NCBI GenBank assembly: GCA_014584575.1 | Contig: JACTMP010000022.1 | Coordinates: 124,001-188,000, forward strand | Source of the DNA: Chloroflexota bacterium | GTDB lineage: Bacteria; Chloroflexota; Anaerolineae; Promineifilales; Promineifilaceae | Reading direction: 5' to 3' | DNA length: 64,000 bases | Shown: positions 46,251-55,964 of the stretch, in pieces | Numbering within the stretch: position 1 is the first letter of the stretch | Layout of the letters: every line of letters starts with the position of its first letter | Made by a program: the position numbers and the translations under genes | The notes under the pieces: generated by a model | The model's input: the letters and a program-made list of their open reading frames with translations, nothing else | Database searches by the model: none | Told to the model about the DNA's origin: nothing

Positions 46251-49200
46251 CTAATCCGTCGGCGTCGGTGTGGCAGCGCGGGGGGTAGGGGTAGGCGAGG
46301 GCACGGCCGTGTCCGTTGCCGCTTCCTCTTCCTCGGTCGCCGTTGGCTCTTCGGTTGGTGTCTCTTCGTCGATCACTTCGTCTGTTTCGGTGGGCGCTTC
46401 TTCTACCGGAGTTTCCTCCGCCGGAGTCTCCTCCGCCGGCTCTTCAACGGGCACTTCTTCTACCGGCGGGATGGCCGGGGCGAAGATGGGTGGGTATGTG
46501 AGGATGCGGTTATTGCCGGCGTCGGCCACGTAGATGTTGTCCTGGGCGTCAATGAAGATGCCGGTAGGCAGCGCCAGACTGTTCATGTCCGTGCCAAACT
46601 GGCCGAACCTGCCCAGGTAGCTGCCGTTGGGGCCAAAGATCAGGATGCGGAAGTTTTCCGGGTCGGTGACGTAGATGCGCCCGGCGCTGTCACTGGCGAT
46701 GTACGGTTTGTTGTTGATGGAGAAGTTGCCGGCCCAACTGGAGACGGGCCATTCGCCGACGGGGAAAAATTGAGGGGTGAACTGTTGCACACGGCCATTC
46801 CACGTATCCGTCACATAGATAAAGCCATTCGGGTCTACGGCCACGCCCACCGGCTCATAGAAAAAGCCCAGACTGCTGCCAGACATGCCGTTCTGCCCGC
46901 CAATTTGCCCCTGGAAATTGCCGTTTGTATCCATAATCTGCACGCGGTGATTGCCAGTATCGGTGACGAGCAAACGGCCGTCGTCCAACAACGCAATATC
47001 ACGCGGCCCAAAAAACAGCCCCAACCCCTGGTCGGGCGCCTGGCTGATGTCGCCCGCCTGGCCAAAGCTGGCCACAAAATCACCGGCATGGGTGAATTTT
47101 TGCACGCGATGGTTCCAGGTGTCGGCTACATACACAAATTCCTCATCGGCGGCAATACCCCAGGGGCCTTGCCCCTCGGCGCTAAATTGGCCGGGGCCAC
47201 TGCCCGGTTCGCCAAATGAATGCAGCAGCGTGCCATCGGGCGCAAATGCCTGCACCCGCTGGTTACCGGAATCCAGCACAAAAATCGTGCCATCCGGGGC
47301 CACCGCCATGTTGCGCGGCGCCAGCAGTTCACCCGGCCCCGCGCCGGGAAAACCGGGTGCATGGAGCACCAGCGCCGGCGACACCGGCAGTTCCCCTTCG
47401 GTAAATGGCTCCACCACCGGTTCCACGCTCACCGGGGAAATGCCGTAATCCCACAGTTGGGCCATGACATCGTTGCGGATGTAGAGGCGCAGTTCGTCGC
47501 GCAGCGGCCATTGGCCGTCGGTGTGGGTGCGACCGAACGTCTGGTCATACTTCTCATAATTACGGTGGAACCAGATGTCCCAAATGGCCTGGCGCACATC
47601 CTTATTGCCCAGGCCACGTTTGACGGCCCCTTCGGGCAAATTGGGATCGCCAAAGATGGCATTCCAGTTGATCTGGCGATAATCCTCCATCGGCCACCAG
47701 AGGTAGGTGTAGGTGTTGTAGGTGTAGTCGCGCCCCAGGACGTTGTTGGCCTGGTCCCAGGCGCTGCGGCCGACGATGATGGCCGGGGAATCTTGCAGGC
47801 TGGCCGAGGGATTTTCGCCATAATAGACGGAGTTGGGGTATTGGCGCATATACCAGGTGAAAGGCCAGGGTACGCCGCTGCCGCCATAGGCTACTTTGAT
47901 GCTGTTGTCGCCATACAACCGCTGCGATAAGTCGCTTACCTGGCTGAGTACCACGCTTTTAGCAGCGGGCGCGCCGTGGGCATAGACCAGGTATTCACGC
48001 ACAAAGTCGGCGTTGGGGAAGCTGGCCAGGTAGGCAAAACGGATGGTGAGGAAGGCCAGAATGGCAAAAATGCTCAGTGACCAGATGGCGCTGCGAAGGG
48101 ACTCATCCGCAATCTTCTGCCGCGCCTTCTGCCATAACCAGACGGCGACGCCAAAGGCCACCAGGCCGCCCAAGAGCCGCCCCACATGTTTGAGCGTGGT
48201 TAACTGCTGGTCGCCCAGCGGAATAATCCCCAAGATAATGGGGCCAAACGCGATGAAAAAGGCAACGACGGCCGTGATCGAAATAGCCCAGAACCACAAC
48301 GCCTCCTTCGTAAACAGCCGGTTCAGATCAAAACCTTTCAGCTTTTCATTAAAATACCAGCCGGACAGGAGGGCCATGGGGATGACAAAATGGGTGCTCA
48401 GCCAGGGCATCTTCTCCCCGGCATAGCTAAAGGTAGCCCAGGTCAGCAGCAGCCACCAGACCACAAAGGGCACAAAATCTAACACAATCTGCCAGCGGAA
48501 CAGGTCAAACAATGAACCATTGCCCATGTTATAGCCGGTTTTGATCTGGGGCACGCGCACAAAGTACCACAGCAGCGCCCCGCCGAGAAGGATGAGGGCC
48601 GCGGCCATGCCACCGGGAATGCGTGAAACAGCCTGCCCGATAGCCAACGCCTGTCCGTTATACCACCAGTTTATCAGGCTGTAGGTGAACCAGGACAACA
48701 ACACCACCGCCAGCCAATAACCAACGATTTTGTTGAGCCGCTCGCGGATGAGATAGAGCCGGATGGCCAGCAGAGAGAAAATGAACGGTAAAAATTCGTA
48801 AAACGGGGTAACGAAGAAGTAATAAAACCAGGGCTGGCTGCCGCGCTGCACTTCTTGTTGCTCCAGCCAGTAGCCCAGCGACCCCACCGTGCCCGTGACC
48901 AGGCCGTTGGGGTTGGTGAAGACGGAGGTGTAAAACACCAGGAAGATGGCCCAGAAGATACCGGCGGCAATGAGAAAACGCCGCCGGTTCCACCAAATGC
49001 CCACGACGATGGAAACGGTCAGGGTGATGAGTACAGAGAAGATAATGCGCATCAGGCCGGAGGAGATGGAGCAAGACCACCAGCTGGGGGAGATGAGGCG
49101 GGTGAGCGCCAATTGCAGCGGCGTCATGGTCTCTTGCCCTTCCAGGAAACAGGCTGCCAGCGTGTAATCGGTCGGTTTCCAACCGACGATGATCATGAAG

Positions 49201-50216
49201 GCGGGGGCGATCATCGGCAGGATGAGGGTGGAGAAGAGCATGATGAAGTCAAATTCGGGGTAATCATCCAGGAAGGGGCGCAGGTTGCCAACACCCCACA
49301 GCAGGGCCAGAGAAGCAGTGACGACGCCGGCCAGCCCTAACCAGCGGAAGAGTCCTTCATTTTGGGACATGGGGGGCGCGGGGGTCACGGCCGTGTCCCG
49401 TTCCGGATCGGCGGCAAAAGGCTCAATGCTCTCCGGGGTGGCGGTGACGGCGGTAGGGGACAGCGCCAATTTGTGGCCGATGTAGCCGGTACCGGCCAAT
49501 ACCAGTCCGATGGCCAATACGCCAACCGGCCAGAGCAGTTTGCCGCGCACTTTCACAAACCAGCCGGCCGTCAGCAGTTGCGGCAGCAGGCGAATGGTCA
49601 GGAAACTGCCAAAAATCGCCACGTAAAAGAAGGAGACTTCTTTGGTGGTGAACAGGTAAGAGAGCGCCGCGGCAAACCCCCACAGGTATTTCTCTTCACG
49701 GCGATCCAGATAGTAGAGGATGAAGATGAAGACGAGCAGATAACCGATGATGGCAAAAATGTCTTCACGGATGTAGCGGGTGTAGTAGAGCAGGTAGGGG
49801 GAGATGAGGAACATGAAGCTGGTGAAGAGAGCGCCAATGCGGCCCAGATACGGCCGTAACAGATACGGCAGCGCCACCAACAAAACCCCCAAAATAGCCG
49901 CCGGAATCCGCGCCGTAAAATCGTTGGGGCCAAACAGCCAGTAAGACAGCGCCGTGGCGTGGAATAAAAACGGCCCGTGCATCAATGGCGTGTGCTGGAA
50001 GCCATCCCCCCGGTAAAACTGGTAAGAAAACTGGGTGTGCAGGCTTTCGTCGTGGCTCATCACCCGGTCGCCCAGCCCCCAAAAGCGGGTGACTATGGCC
50101 AACAGGATAAAGGCAATGTAAATCGCCTTTTCCCAATCCAGGTTAAGGGTGGCCGCTAACGGCCGTGACAGGAAGGAATCGTTTGTTGTTGGTTTTTCGT
50201 GAATCTGTTCGGTCAT
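46251..50216 (-). CDS. Agl23-like (TIGR03663) membrane protein fused to an NHL propeller
   Basis: 1,321 residues. The N-terminal 800 residues are a GT39/PMT-like membrane region with about 13 segments. The first loop has the Asp-rich site DRVMSHDESLHTQFSYQFYRGDGFQHTPLMHGPFLFH (the family's acidic motif) and ends in a soluble part. Residues about 970-1250 hold NHL blades (VAPDGTIFVLDSGNQRVQAF, WGIAADEEFVYVADTWNHRVQKF, VAVDPNGFIYVTDTWNGRVQQF, IFIDAQDNIYVADAGNNRI), likely outside the cell. The tail is Glu/Pro/Thr-rich (EEVPVEEPAEETPAEE ...). Agl23-type proteins are linked to lipid-linked sugar transfer. The propeller fusion suggests binding to surface glycan or protein. Confidence 0.84.
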   Translation of the reverse strand: MTEQIHEKPTTNDSFLSRPLAATLNLDWEKAIYIAFILLAIVTRFWGLGDRVMSHDESLHTQFSYQFYRGDGFQHTPLMHGPFLFHATALSYWLFGPNDFTARIPAAILGVLLVALPYLLRPYLGRIGALFTSFMFLISPYLLYYTRYIREDIFAIIGYLLVFIFILYYLDRREEKYLWGFAAALSYLFTTKEVSFFYVAIFGSFLTIRLLPQLLTAGWFVKVRGKLLWPVGVLAIGLVLAGTGYIGHKLALSPTAVTATPESIEPFAADPERDTAVTPAPPMSQNEGLFRWLGLAGVVTASLALLWGVGNLRPFLDDYPEFDFIMLFSTLILPMIAPAFMIIVGWKPTDYTLAACFLEGQETMTPLQLALTRLISPSWWSCSISSGLMRIIFSVLITLTVSIVVGIWWNRRRFLIAAGIFWAIFLVFYTSVFTNPNGLVTGTVGSLGYWLEQQEVQRGSQPWFYYFFVTPFYEFLPFIFSLLAIRLYLIRERLNKIVGYWLAVVLLSWFTYSLINWWYNGQALAIGQAVSRIPGGMAAALILLGGALLWYFVRVPQIKTGYNMGNGSLFDLFRWQIVLDFVPFVVWWLLLTWATFSYAGEKMPWLSTHFVIPMALLSGWYFNEKLKGFDLNRLFTKEALWFWAISITAVVAFFIAFGPIILGIIPLGDQQLTTLKHVGRLLGGLVAFGVAVWLWQKARQKIADESLRSAIWSLSIFAILAFLTIRFAYLASFPNADFVREYLVYAHGAPAAKSVVLSQVSDLSQRLYGDNSIKVAYGGSGVPWPFTWYMRQYPNSVYYGENPSASLQDSPAIIVGRSAWDQANNVLGRDYTYNTYTYLWWPMEDYRQINWNAIFGDPNLPEGAVKRGLGNKDVRQAIWDIWFHRNYEKYDQTFGRTHTDGQWPLRDELRLYIRNDVMAQLWDYGISPVSVEPVVEPFTEGELPVSPALVLHAPGFPGAGPGELLAPRNMAVAPDGTIFVLDSGNQRVQAFAPDGTLLHSFGEPGSGPGQFSAEGQGPWGIAADEEFVYVADTWNHRVQKFTHAGDFVASFGQAGDISQAPDQGLGLFFGPRDIALLDDGRLLVTDTGNHRVQIMDTNGNFQGQIGGQNGMSGSSLGFFYEPVGVAVDPNGFIYVTDTWNGRVQQFTPQFFPVGEWPVSSWAGNFSINNKPYIASDSAGRIYVTDPENFRILIFGPNGSYLGRFGQFGTDMNSLALPTGIFIDAQDNIYVADAGNNRILTYPPIFAPAIPPVEEVPVEEPAEETPAEETPVEEAPTETDEVIDEETPTEEPTATEEEEAATDTAVPSPTPTPRAATPTPTD

Positions 50217-50279
50217 AGGAATTATGAATTAGGAATTATGAAGCGGTCGGACTTCGGTTTACGGTTTACGGTTTAGGCA

Positions 50280-50678
50280 TCATGGATTACGGATTACGTC
50301 TAACGGCAATGCCGCTACCGGCGTTGGTGGGGCCGGAGTGGCGGCCATGACGGTTTGGGCGACGGCCGTACTCGTCACCGTTTGTGTTTCTGTAGCTGTT
50401 GGTTCGCTAGTGAAAGTGGCCGTGATAGCAACATAGGTGGGCGAAACACCCGCCCCTGGCTGGCCGCTCTGGTACAGGCCAAACAGTCCCAGGCAAACCA
50501 ACAGCGCCGCCAATCCCGTCGCCAACTGCCGCTGCCAGACCTGGCGCGCCCGGCGCACCGGAATAGGGGGCATGAGTTGGCGCAAACGGCCGTTGTCCAT
50601 CTGCCCCGCCGCCTGCACCGTACTCCGCACCAGCCGGGCGATTTGTTCCTCGTCTTGAAAATGGGGTGATTCGATCAT
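50280..50678 (-). CDS. Small single-pass membrane protein next to the ECF sigma factor (anti-sigma candidate)
   Basis: 132 residues. Cytoplasmic N-terminus (HFQDEEQIARLVRSTVQAAGQMDNGRLRQLMPPIPVRRARQVWQRQ), one membrane segment at about 52-68 (LATGLAALLVCLGLFGLYQ) and a Thr/Pro-rich external tail. The position just downstream of an ECF sigma gene and the topology fit an anti-sigma factor, but there is no zinc-binding HxxxCxxC motif. The end, DVIRNP, is encoded by a GGATTACGGATTACG word repeat. The role is inference from context. Confidence 0.65.
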   Translation of the reverse strand: MIESPHFQDEEQIARLVRSTVQAAGQMDNGRLRQLMPPIPVRRARQVWQRQLATGLAALLVCLGLFGLYQSGQPGAGVSPTYVAITATFTSEPTATETQTVTSTAVAQTVMAATPAPPTPVAALPLDVIRNP

Positions 50679-50689
50679 AGAGTTATAGA

Positions 50690-50752
50690 GAAGAGATTGA
50701 GAGATTGAGAGATTAGGAGATTGATCAATCTCTCAATCTCATAATCTCCCAA
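50690..50752. repeat. GAGATTGAGAGATTGAGAGA word-repeat hairpin
   Basis: Tandem GAGATTGA words face TCAATCTCTCAATCTCATAA. It lies between the ECF sigma gene and its membrane partner. Confidence 0.78.
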
Positions 50753-51349
50753 TTACAATCTTTCGATCTCCTCTTGCAACATTTCCTTGAGCGCCTGATG
50801 CGCCAGCCGCATCCGCGATTCGGCCGTTTTGCCGGGAATGCCCAGGATGTCGCCGATTTCCTGGTAAGACAGCCCTTCGTAATAGCGGAGTACGGCCGTT
50901 TCCCGCAGTTTGGGCGACAATTGTTGCAGAGCGCGCCATACCGCTTGTTGCGTCTCCGTCAGGCGGAGCGTGTCGTCGGGGGTGGGCGTCTCCTTATCTT
51001 CGGCCTGCCGCGCCGTCTGGTGGCTGAGCGAAAAGGTGGGCAGCCATTTGCGCCGCCGCTTGTTGTGGCATCGGCTGATGGCAATGCGGTACAGCCACGT
51101 CTTAAACGCCGACTTATGGGGATCAAAGTCGCCCAATTTGCGGAAGGCGTACTCAAAGCTATCTTGCAGCACTTCCTCGGCGTCTTCCCGGTCTTGCAAC
51201 ATACTGTAAACCAGCCGGTAAATCATGCCGGCATAGAGGTTATACAGCGCCACATATGCCGCTTCCTCACCAGCCAGGCAGCGGGCAATCAACGCCTCGT
51301 TTTCTATGTCCGCATAAGGAGCGGTCGGTAATGCCTGATCCAGAAACAT
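50753..51349 (-). CDS. RNA polymerase sigma factor, ECF subfamily
   Basis: 198 residues. Region 2 (EALIARCLAGEEAAYVALYNLYAGMIYRLVYSMLQDREDAEEVLQDSFEYAFRKLGDFDPHKSAFKTWLYRIAISRCHNKRRR) and region 4 (LSPKLRETAVLRYYEGLSYQEIGDILGIPGKTAESRMRLAHQALKEML) are complete and separated by a short linker. It directs polymerase to an envelope or stress regulon; targets are unknown. ATG at 51349 is the start I prefer over an in-frame GTG two codons upstream; neither has a clear ribosome site. The small membrane protein that follows could control it. Confidence 0.92.
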   Translation of the reverse strand: MFLDQALPTAPYADIENEALIARCLAGEEAAYVALYNLYAGMIYRLVYSMLQDREDAEEVLQDSFEYAFRKLGDFDPHKSAFKTWLYRIAISRCHNKRRRKWLPTFSLSHQTARQAEDKETPTPDDTLRLTETQQAVWRALQQLSPKLRETAVLRYYEGLSYQEIGDILGIPGKTAESRMRLAHQALKEMLQEEIERL

Positions 51350-51359
51350 ATGCACAATT

Positions 51360-51415
51360 GAGGAGATTAGAGATTGGAGATTGCCAATCTCTAATCTCTA
51401 ATCTCCAATCTCCCC
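51360..51415. repeat. GGAGATTG word-repeat hairpin
   Basis: GGAGATTAGAGATTGGAGAT is opposed by ATCTCTAATCTCTAATCTCC. It lies upstream of the ECF sigma gene and immediately 3' of the membrane glycosyltransferase-like gene. Confidence 0.8.
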
Positions 51416-51416
51416 T

Positions 51417-53159
51417 CTATTCCTGCGCCTTCACCCACACAATCACCCGTTCATTGGCCGGGCGGGCGGGGCTGTCGTGGAAAAACCACCAGCGCAGCGT
51501 ATCGGTAAATGTGCGGGCGTTGATGCCCGTCTGTTCCGGCGGATTTTTGTGCAGCGTCAGGCCAAAGTCGGAACCGCTGTAGCCGTCGGCCAGCGCCAGT
51601 TCTGCCTGGGCCAGGGTGATCAGCACGTCGGCCCCGCCCACCGGCAACGTCTGGCCGATGCGGGCGTTGCCGAAGTCACGTAAATACCAGCGCAGCACGG
51701 CCGTGTCCACACTGCTGGCCAGGTCTAACCCTGTCGCGCTGCCCGCACGTTGCAGCGACAGACTTTGCAGCGTTTGCCGCAGCAGGTGAACGTTGTTATC
51801 GGTGGCCGTTTGCACCCAGCGCTCGCGGGGGTCATTGGCCGCCAGATGGCCCAACCACCAGCCCGTGCCCCAGGTGATGATGACCAGGAAGGTCATTAGC
51901 CCCAACAAGAGGCCCTGGGTCACGGCCGTGACATCCAGCGTCAGCACCAGATAGAGCAGCACTGCCAGCAGCATCAGCCCCATGATCATCATTGCCAGAT
52001 ATTGCACCTCATTGGGATTAAAGACCACCACGCGCACAAAACGGCCCAGGTTCACCAGCATCAACATGAAAAACAAAAAGACACCGCCGGCCACACCCCA
52101 GGCCAGCCAGTTGACGGGACGTTCGGTCAGTACCAGATTAGCCAGCAGCCCTACCAGCAGATAACCGGGCAGGGTGACTAACACGGCGTTGCTCATCACG
52201 CCCGTCTGGATCAGCAGCAAAAGCAGGGCCGCCAACAGCCAGTAGACCAGCGCCAGCCCCGGCACCGATGTGCGCCACAGCGCCCAGACGACGGCGACTG
52301 TGCCCAATACCAACAGCCCCGGTTCGTAACGGGCCAGTGCCAGAAAGGGATCGGCCAGGGCACGGCCGTTACCGATGCCCCCTATCTGTGCCAGCCACGT
52401 CCCGAAAATTTGGGCGGCGCTGCCCAGCCCGGTGGGATGCCACAACATGGAGCTGCTCAAGGCCACAAAAACGCCACCCGCCACCAGCAGCGCCTTGCGT
52501 CTGACGGCCGTGTCCAATCGTTCTTGTTCGGTGAAGAGGGGCAGGTGCAGCAGCCGGATGACGGCCCAGACCACCAGCAGCGTCGCCAACCCGCTGTAAA
52601 ACAGAGGGGCGCTGGCCAGTCCTAAACCTACGGCCGTTGCCGCCAGATAGAGCCAGCGTGGGGCCGGCGTATCCCCCAACCGCACCAGCGCCGCCGCCAG
52701 CAGCAAGATGGCAAACAAGGCTATCGCCTCGCCGCCCACCGTGCGCGACAGGATAACGTTCAGGGGAGAAATCGCCAGAAAAACACAGGCTACCAGTGTG
52801 CCCACGTCGCCCAACCGCCGGTGCAGCAGCCAGGGCAAGGCCACCAGCGCCAACCCAAACAGCGCCGGAACCAGCCGCATCACCGCATCGCTAAAGCCAA
52901 AAAGCTGTGTCAGCAGCGCCGTCAGTGTGAAATAGGCCGGGCTGCCGGGGATGATGTCGGCGTTGCTGCCCGGCTGCCAGAAACGCCAGACGGCTAATGC
53001 CTGCGCCGCCTCTGCTTCCGCCAGGGGGACGCGCCCCAAATTGACAAAACGGATGACGCCCCCCGCCAGCAAAATCAGCGCCAGTAACCCGTCAGCAATG
53101 GTGACTCGTTCCCACCACGGCTGCGCCGTCGGCGCTGATGGCGCTGATGTGGCGCTCAT
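51417..53159 (-). CDS. GT39-like polytopic membrane protein (putative dolichyl-phosphate-type mannosyltransferase)
   Basis: 580 residues, about 12 membrane segments, with a soluble C-terminal part. The N-terminal loop after the first segment, VIRFVNLGRVPLAEAEAAQALAVWRFW, has the position of the D-E site of GT39/ArnT-like enzymes, with Glu-Ala-Glu here. The next loop (GSPAYFTLTALLTQLFGFSDAVMRLVPALFGLALVALPWLL) fits the family. ATG at 53159 is chosen because the longer frame translates the word repeat upstream (MGDWRLEIGDFSDTS). It is one of four large membrane proteins here likely to work together on a surface glycan. Confidence 0.77.
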   Translation of the reverse strand: MSATSAPSAPTAQPWWERVTIADGLLALILLAGGVIRFVNLGRVPLAEAEAAQALAVWRFWQPGSNADIIPGSPAYFTLTALLTQLFGFSDAVMRLVPALFGLALVALPWLLHRRLGDVGTLVACVFLAISPLNVILSRTVGGEAIALFAILLLAAALVRLGDTPAPRWLYLAATAVGLGLASAPLFYSGLATLLVVWAVIRLLHLPLFTEQERLDTAVRRKALLVAGGVFVALSSSMLWHPTGLGSAAQIFGTWLAQIGGIGNGRALADPFLALARYEPGLLVLGTVAVVWALWRTSVPGLALVYWLLAALLLLLIQTGVMSNAVLVTLPGYLLVGLLANLVLTERPVNWLAWGVAGGVFLFFMLMLVNLGRFVRVVVFNPNEVQYLAMMIMGLMLLAVLLYLVLTLDVTAVTQGLLLGLMTFLVIITWGTGWWLGHLAANDPRERWVQTATDNNVHLLRQTLQSLSLQRAGSATGLDLASSVDTAVLRWYLRDFGNARIGQTLPVGGADVLITLAQAELALADGYSGSDFGLTLHKNPPEQTGINARTFTDTLRWWFFHDSPARPANERVIVWVKAQE

Positions 53160-53169
53160 AGATGTGTCT

Positions 53170-53215
53170 GAAAAATCTCCAATCTCCAATCTCCAATCTC
53201 CCAATCTCAGTAGAT
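53170..53215. repeat. Tandem CCAATCTCCAATCTCCAATC words
   Basis: At least five copies of an 8-base ATCTCCA/G word without an opposing arm close by. Adjacent to the REP copy at 53223. Confidence 0.75.
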
Positions 53216-53222
53216 CACAATG

Positions 53223-53280
53223 GGAGGAGTGGGCATCCTCAGATGCCCACCGGTTTGCATCTGAGGATGCCCACTCTGCT
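53223..53280. repeat. GGCATCCTCAGATGCC double-hairpin repeat, copy 3
   Basis: Same layout as copies at 8407 and 12200; the second hairpin reads GCATCTGAGGATGC with changed flanks. Confidence 0.75.
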
Positions 53281-53303
53281 TCGATCTACTGAACCTCTCA
53301 ATC

Positions 53304-55964
53304 TCATTCTTCCGGCAGCCAGCGGTAAATGGTAACGGAATTATTCTGATACGCCACTTCCAACCGGTCGCTGAACTTTTGCAGCGCGGGGCCGAACAGC
53401 CCGTAGGCGCTGCGTTCCAGATTGCCCACGTAAATGAGTTCTACGCCGTACCGGCCAAGCAGTTGGGCGGCGTTGCTGTTTTCCCAGGCGGCGGCGGTGT
53501 AAATGTCCCGCACCGCCGGGTCACGCAGGGCGGGTTCGGTTGTGGAACTGCCACGCCACTGGTATTGGTGCCCGGCCCAACCGAGCAGGGTGGGTAAACC
53601 GGTGCTGGCAGAGACACGGCCGTACTCCGAATACTGCCCACCCACCGCCTCCAAAATAACGGGGGTCCCTTCTACATTTTCGCGCAGCCATTGAATGGCC
53701 GCGTATTCGTCAAAGTTAAAGTTTTGCATGGCCGCCAGCCCATTGAGCGTGGGCGGCTGGCGAAATTCGGCATCGGCCCGGCCGCGAAATTCCACGGCGC
53801 GGGATTGGACGGCGTAAAACGGGAAGAGCAGCGAGAGCAGCAGCGCCAGCCCATATCCGGCGGTGGTCAAGACCGGCACAATCCGGGCCGCGCCGGCCGT
53901 AGCCCGCCACAGAGCATACAGCCCAAATATGGCGGCCACGCCAAACAACGCCCACGCCTGGTAATAAAATTTGAAGATAGTGTTCAGCCGCACCCCAAAA
54001 TTGTCCCGCAAATACAAAAATTCCGGCCCCAACGTTAGCAAAATGCCGGTGATGATGAGCAGCAGGGCGAAGGGGAGGGGTGACACGGTGAGCAGGTGAG
54101 GGGGTGAAGGGGTGAAGGGGGTGTTCACCTGCTCACCCTCCCACCTGCTCACCTGCTCAACTAGAATCATCACGGCCAGGGCCAGCAGGGCCGCCAGGAG
54201 TAGGGTGAGGGCGGGAAAGACCAGGCGAGCGTACAGGTAGGTGGGCAGGAGGGCGAACACGGCCGTGACCGCCCATCCCGGCGCAAACCCATCGGCTCTA
54301 GGGGCAAGCGGGATGCCCAATTCCGCCGCCAGGTTGATGACTCGGCCGGCCCCTTCTGATGAAGCAGCCACAATCCAGCTAAAGAGCAGCGCCAGCAGGA
54401 AGAGAGAGACCAGCAGGGTCACGGCCGTGAGCAGTCCCACCCACCACTGGCGCAAATATTGTTTCACGGCCAATACCAGCAGCAAAATGGTAATCGTGCC
54501 CAGCGGCAGGCCAAACACAATCAGGAATTGCGCCAGCCGCGTGGGGCGGTTGAGCATGGGCAGCAAAAAGGGCGCACCCGCCTGGGAGCGGAAGCCAAAG
54601 TAGAACGGCAAATAGAATAGTATCGCCGGAATGACCAGCAGCAGCGCCATGTAAACGGTCTTGATCAAAATCTCTTTTGACCAACCAAAACCGCGCCATT
54701 GCGCCAGCGTAAACGCCCCCAACACCACAAACAGATGAATCAGCACATCCCAGGTATTCAAAAAGGAGAGGCCGCCGAGGATCACGGCCGTCAACAACCA
54801 CAATGGCACCCCCACCTCCTGCACCAACCCGGTCAACTGCCGCAGAAAAGAATCTTTAGCCTCCGTCATATGCGTGTCGAAGGATTTCACGGATCCCGCA
54901 GATTCTTCCTCTCCGCGCCTTTGCGCCTCTGCGTTGAAATCCTTTAGAAACCAGGCAAGTCCCACGCCCAAACTCAGGAAAGCAAACGGCAGGGCCATGA
55001 CGTGTGGGTGCAAATCGCCCAGGACAAAACTGAAGGCGGGGAATTCTACGATGGGTTCCAGGCCTTCAATACGCTGCCCGCTCAGGCTGTACTCGTTGAT
55101 GGGGCGGGAGGAGCGCCACCACCACCAAAAGGCGTTTTCGTAACGCGGCGGTGTGGTGGGGTCGGGCGCTGTGTCCAGGTCGCGCACATCCAGCCAGAGC
55201 CAAAACTGCGGCGGGCCGTAGCCGCGCCCGTGCGCCGCTTCCAGCACAATTTCCAGATTCCCGGCAATGGGAATGGCGATGGCCGCCACCAGCCCCAACG
55301 CTATGGCCGCCCGTTTTGCCTGCGCCCCATAAGCGGCCACCAGATTGTAAACCAGGCCAAACGCGCCCACGGCCGTGCCCGCCACCAGCCAGGCAATGGC
55401 CAGATTGAACGCATACGGTTCGGGCACGGCCGTGAGCCGCGCCAGCACAGACTGCATCAAATACCCAAAGTAGTAATAGCTAATGGCATAGCCGGAGAGC
55501 CAGGGATCCAGCGGTGGGAAAGAAGGGCTGCGGCCAATGGCATTCAAAAAGGCAAAATCCATCGGCTTCTCGGTGGCCACAATGGCCGGATTTTGCGCCC
55601 GCACCCAGGCCCACAGCAGGAATATGCCCAGGAAGAGCAGTTCCACCAGCAGCACGTAGCGCCAGTTGGCGCGCAGCCAGCCGGTGATCTCCGCCCGCCC
55701 TTGCTGCCAGGCCCAAACGGACAGCCCAACCACGGCCAGCAGCCCCACCAGAATGCCACCGAGGTTGTTACCCAATAAACCCAGGCTGCCTAACAGCCAG
55801 AACAGGTAGCTGACCAGCAGCAGCGCCAGCAATTTGCTAAAGGCGTAGCCCCGGTCGGGCAGGCGGTGGAGGATGTGCAGGGTGAAGGGAGTCACGGCCG
55901 TGCCCAATACCAGCAGCGCCAGCCACCAACGCACCACCATCCATATTTCGTCAAATGGCGTCAT
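53304..55964 (-). CDS. DUF2298 (Chlor_Arch_YYY) polytopic membrane protein
   Basis: 886 residues, about 14 membrane segments. DUF2298 landmarks: EKPMDFAFLNAIGRSPSFPPLDPWLSGYAISYYYFGYLM, LDVRDLDTAPDPTTPPRYENAFWWWWRSSRPI, EFPAFSFVLGDLHPHVMALPFAF and the soluble end EYAAIQWLRENVEGTPVILEAVGGQYSEYGRVSASTGLPTLLGWAGHQ. The family is almost limited to Chloroflexota and archaea and is thought to act on lipid-linked sugars. AGAGGGGG lies just before the ATG at 55964. Two stretches look like translated repeats: [13 protein letters not shown] (near 54920) and EQVSRWEGEQVNTPFTPSPPH (54090-54160). The start overlaps the restriction endonuclease gene by 14 bases. Confidence 0.86.
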   Translation of the reverse strand: MTPFDEIWMVVRWWLALLVLGTAVTPFTLHILHRLPDRGYAFSKLLALLLVSYLFWLLGSLGLLGNNLGGILVGLLAVVGLSVWAWQQGRAEITGWLRANWRYVLLVELLFLGIFLLWAWVRAQNPAIVATEKPMDFAFLNAIGRSPSFPPLDPWLSGYAISYYYFGYLMQSVLARLTAVPEPYAFNLAIAWLVAGTAVGAFGLVYNLVAAYGAQAKRAAIALGLVAAIAIPIAGNLEIVLEAAHGRGYGPPQFWLWLDVRDLDTAPDPTTPPRYENAFWWWWRSSRPINEYSLSGQRIEGLEPIVEFPAFSFVLGDLHPHVMALPFAFLSLGVGLAWFLKDFNAEAQRRGEEESAGSVKSFDTHMTEAKDSFLRQLTGLVQEVGVPLWLLTAVILGGLSFLNTWDVLIHLFVVLGAFTLAQWRGFGWSKEILIKTVYMALLLVIPAILFYLPFYFGFRSQAGAPFLLPMLNRPTRLAQFLIVFGLPLGTITILLLVLAVKQYLRQWWVGLLTAVTLLVSLFLLALLFSWIVAASSEGAGRVINLAAELGIPLAPRADGFAPGWAVTAVFALLPTYLYARLVFPALTLLLAALLALAVMILVEQVSRWEGEQVNTPFTPSPPHLLTVSPLPFALLLIITGILLTLGPEFLYLRDNFGVRLNTIFKFYYQAWALFGVAAIFGLYALWRATAGAARIVPVLTTAGYGLALLLSLLFPFYAVQSRAVEFRGRADAEFRQPPTLNGLAAMQNFNFDEYAAIQWLRENVEGTPVILEAVGGQYSEYGRVSASTGLPTLLGWAGHQYQWRGSSTTEPALRDPAVRDIYTAAAWENSNAAQLLGRYGVELIYVGNLERSAYGLFGPALQKFSDRLEVAYQNNSVTIYRWLPEE

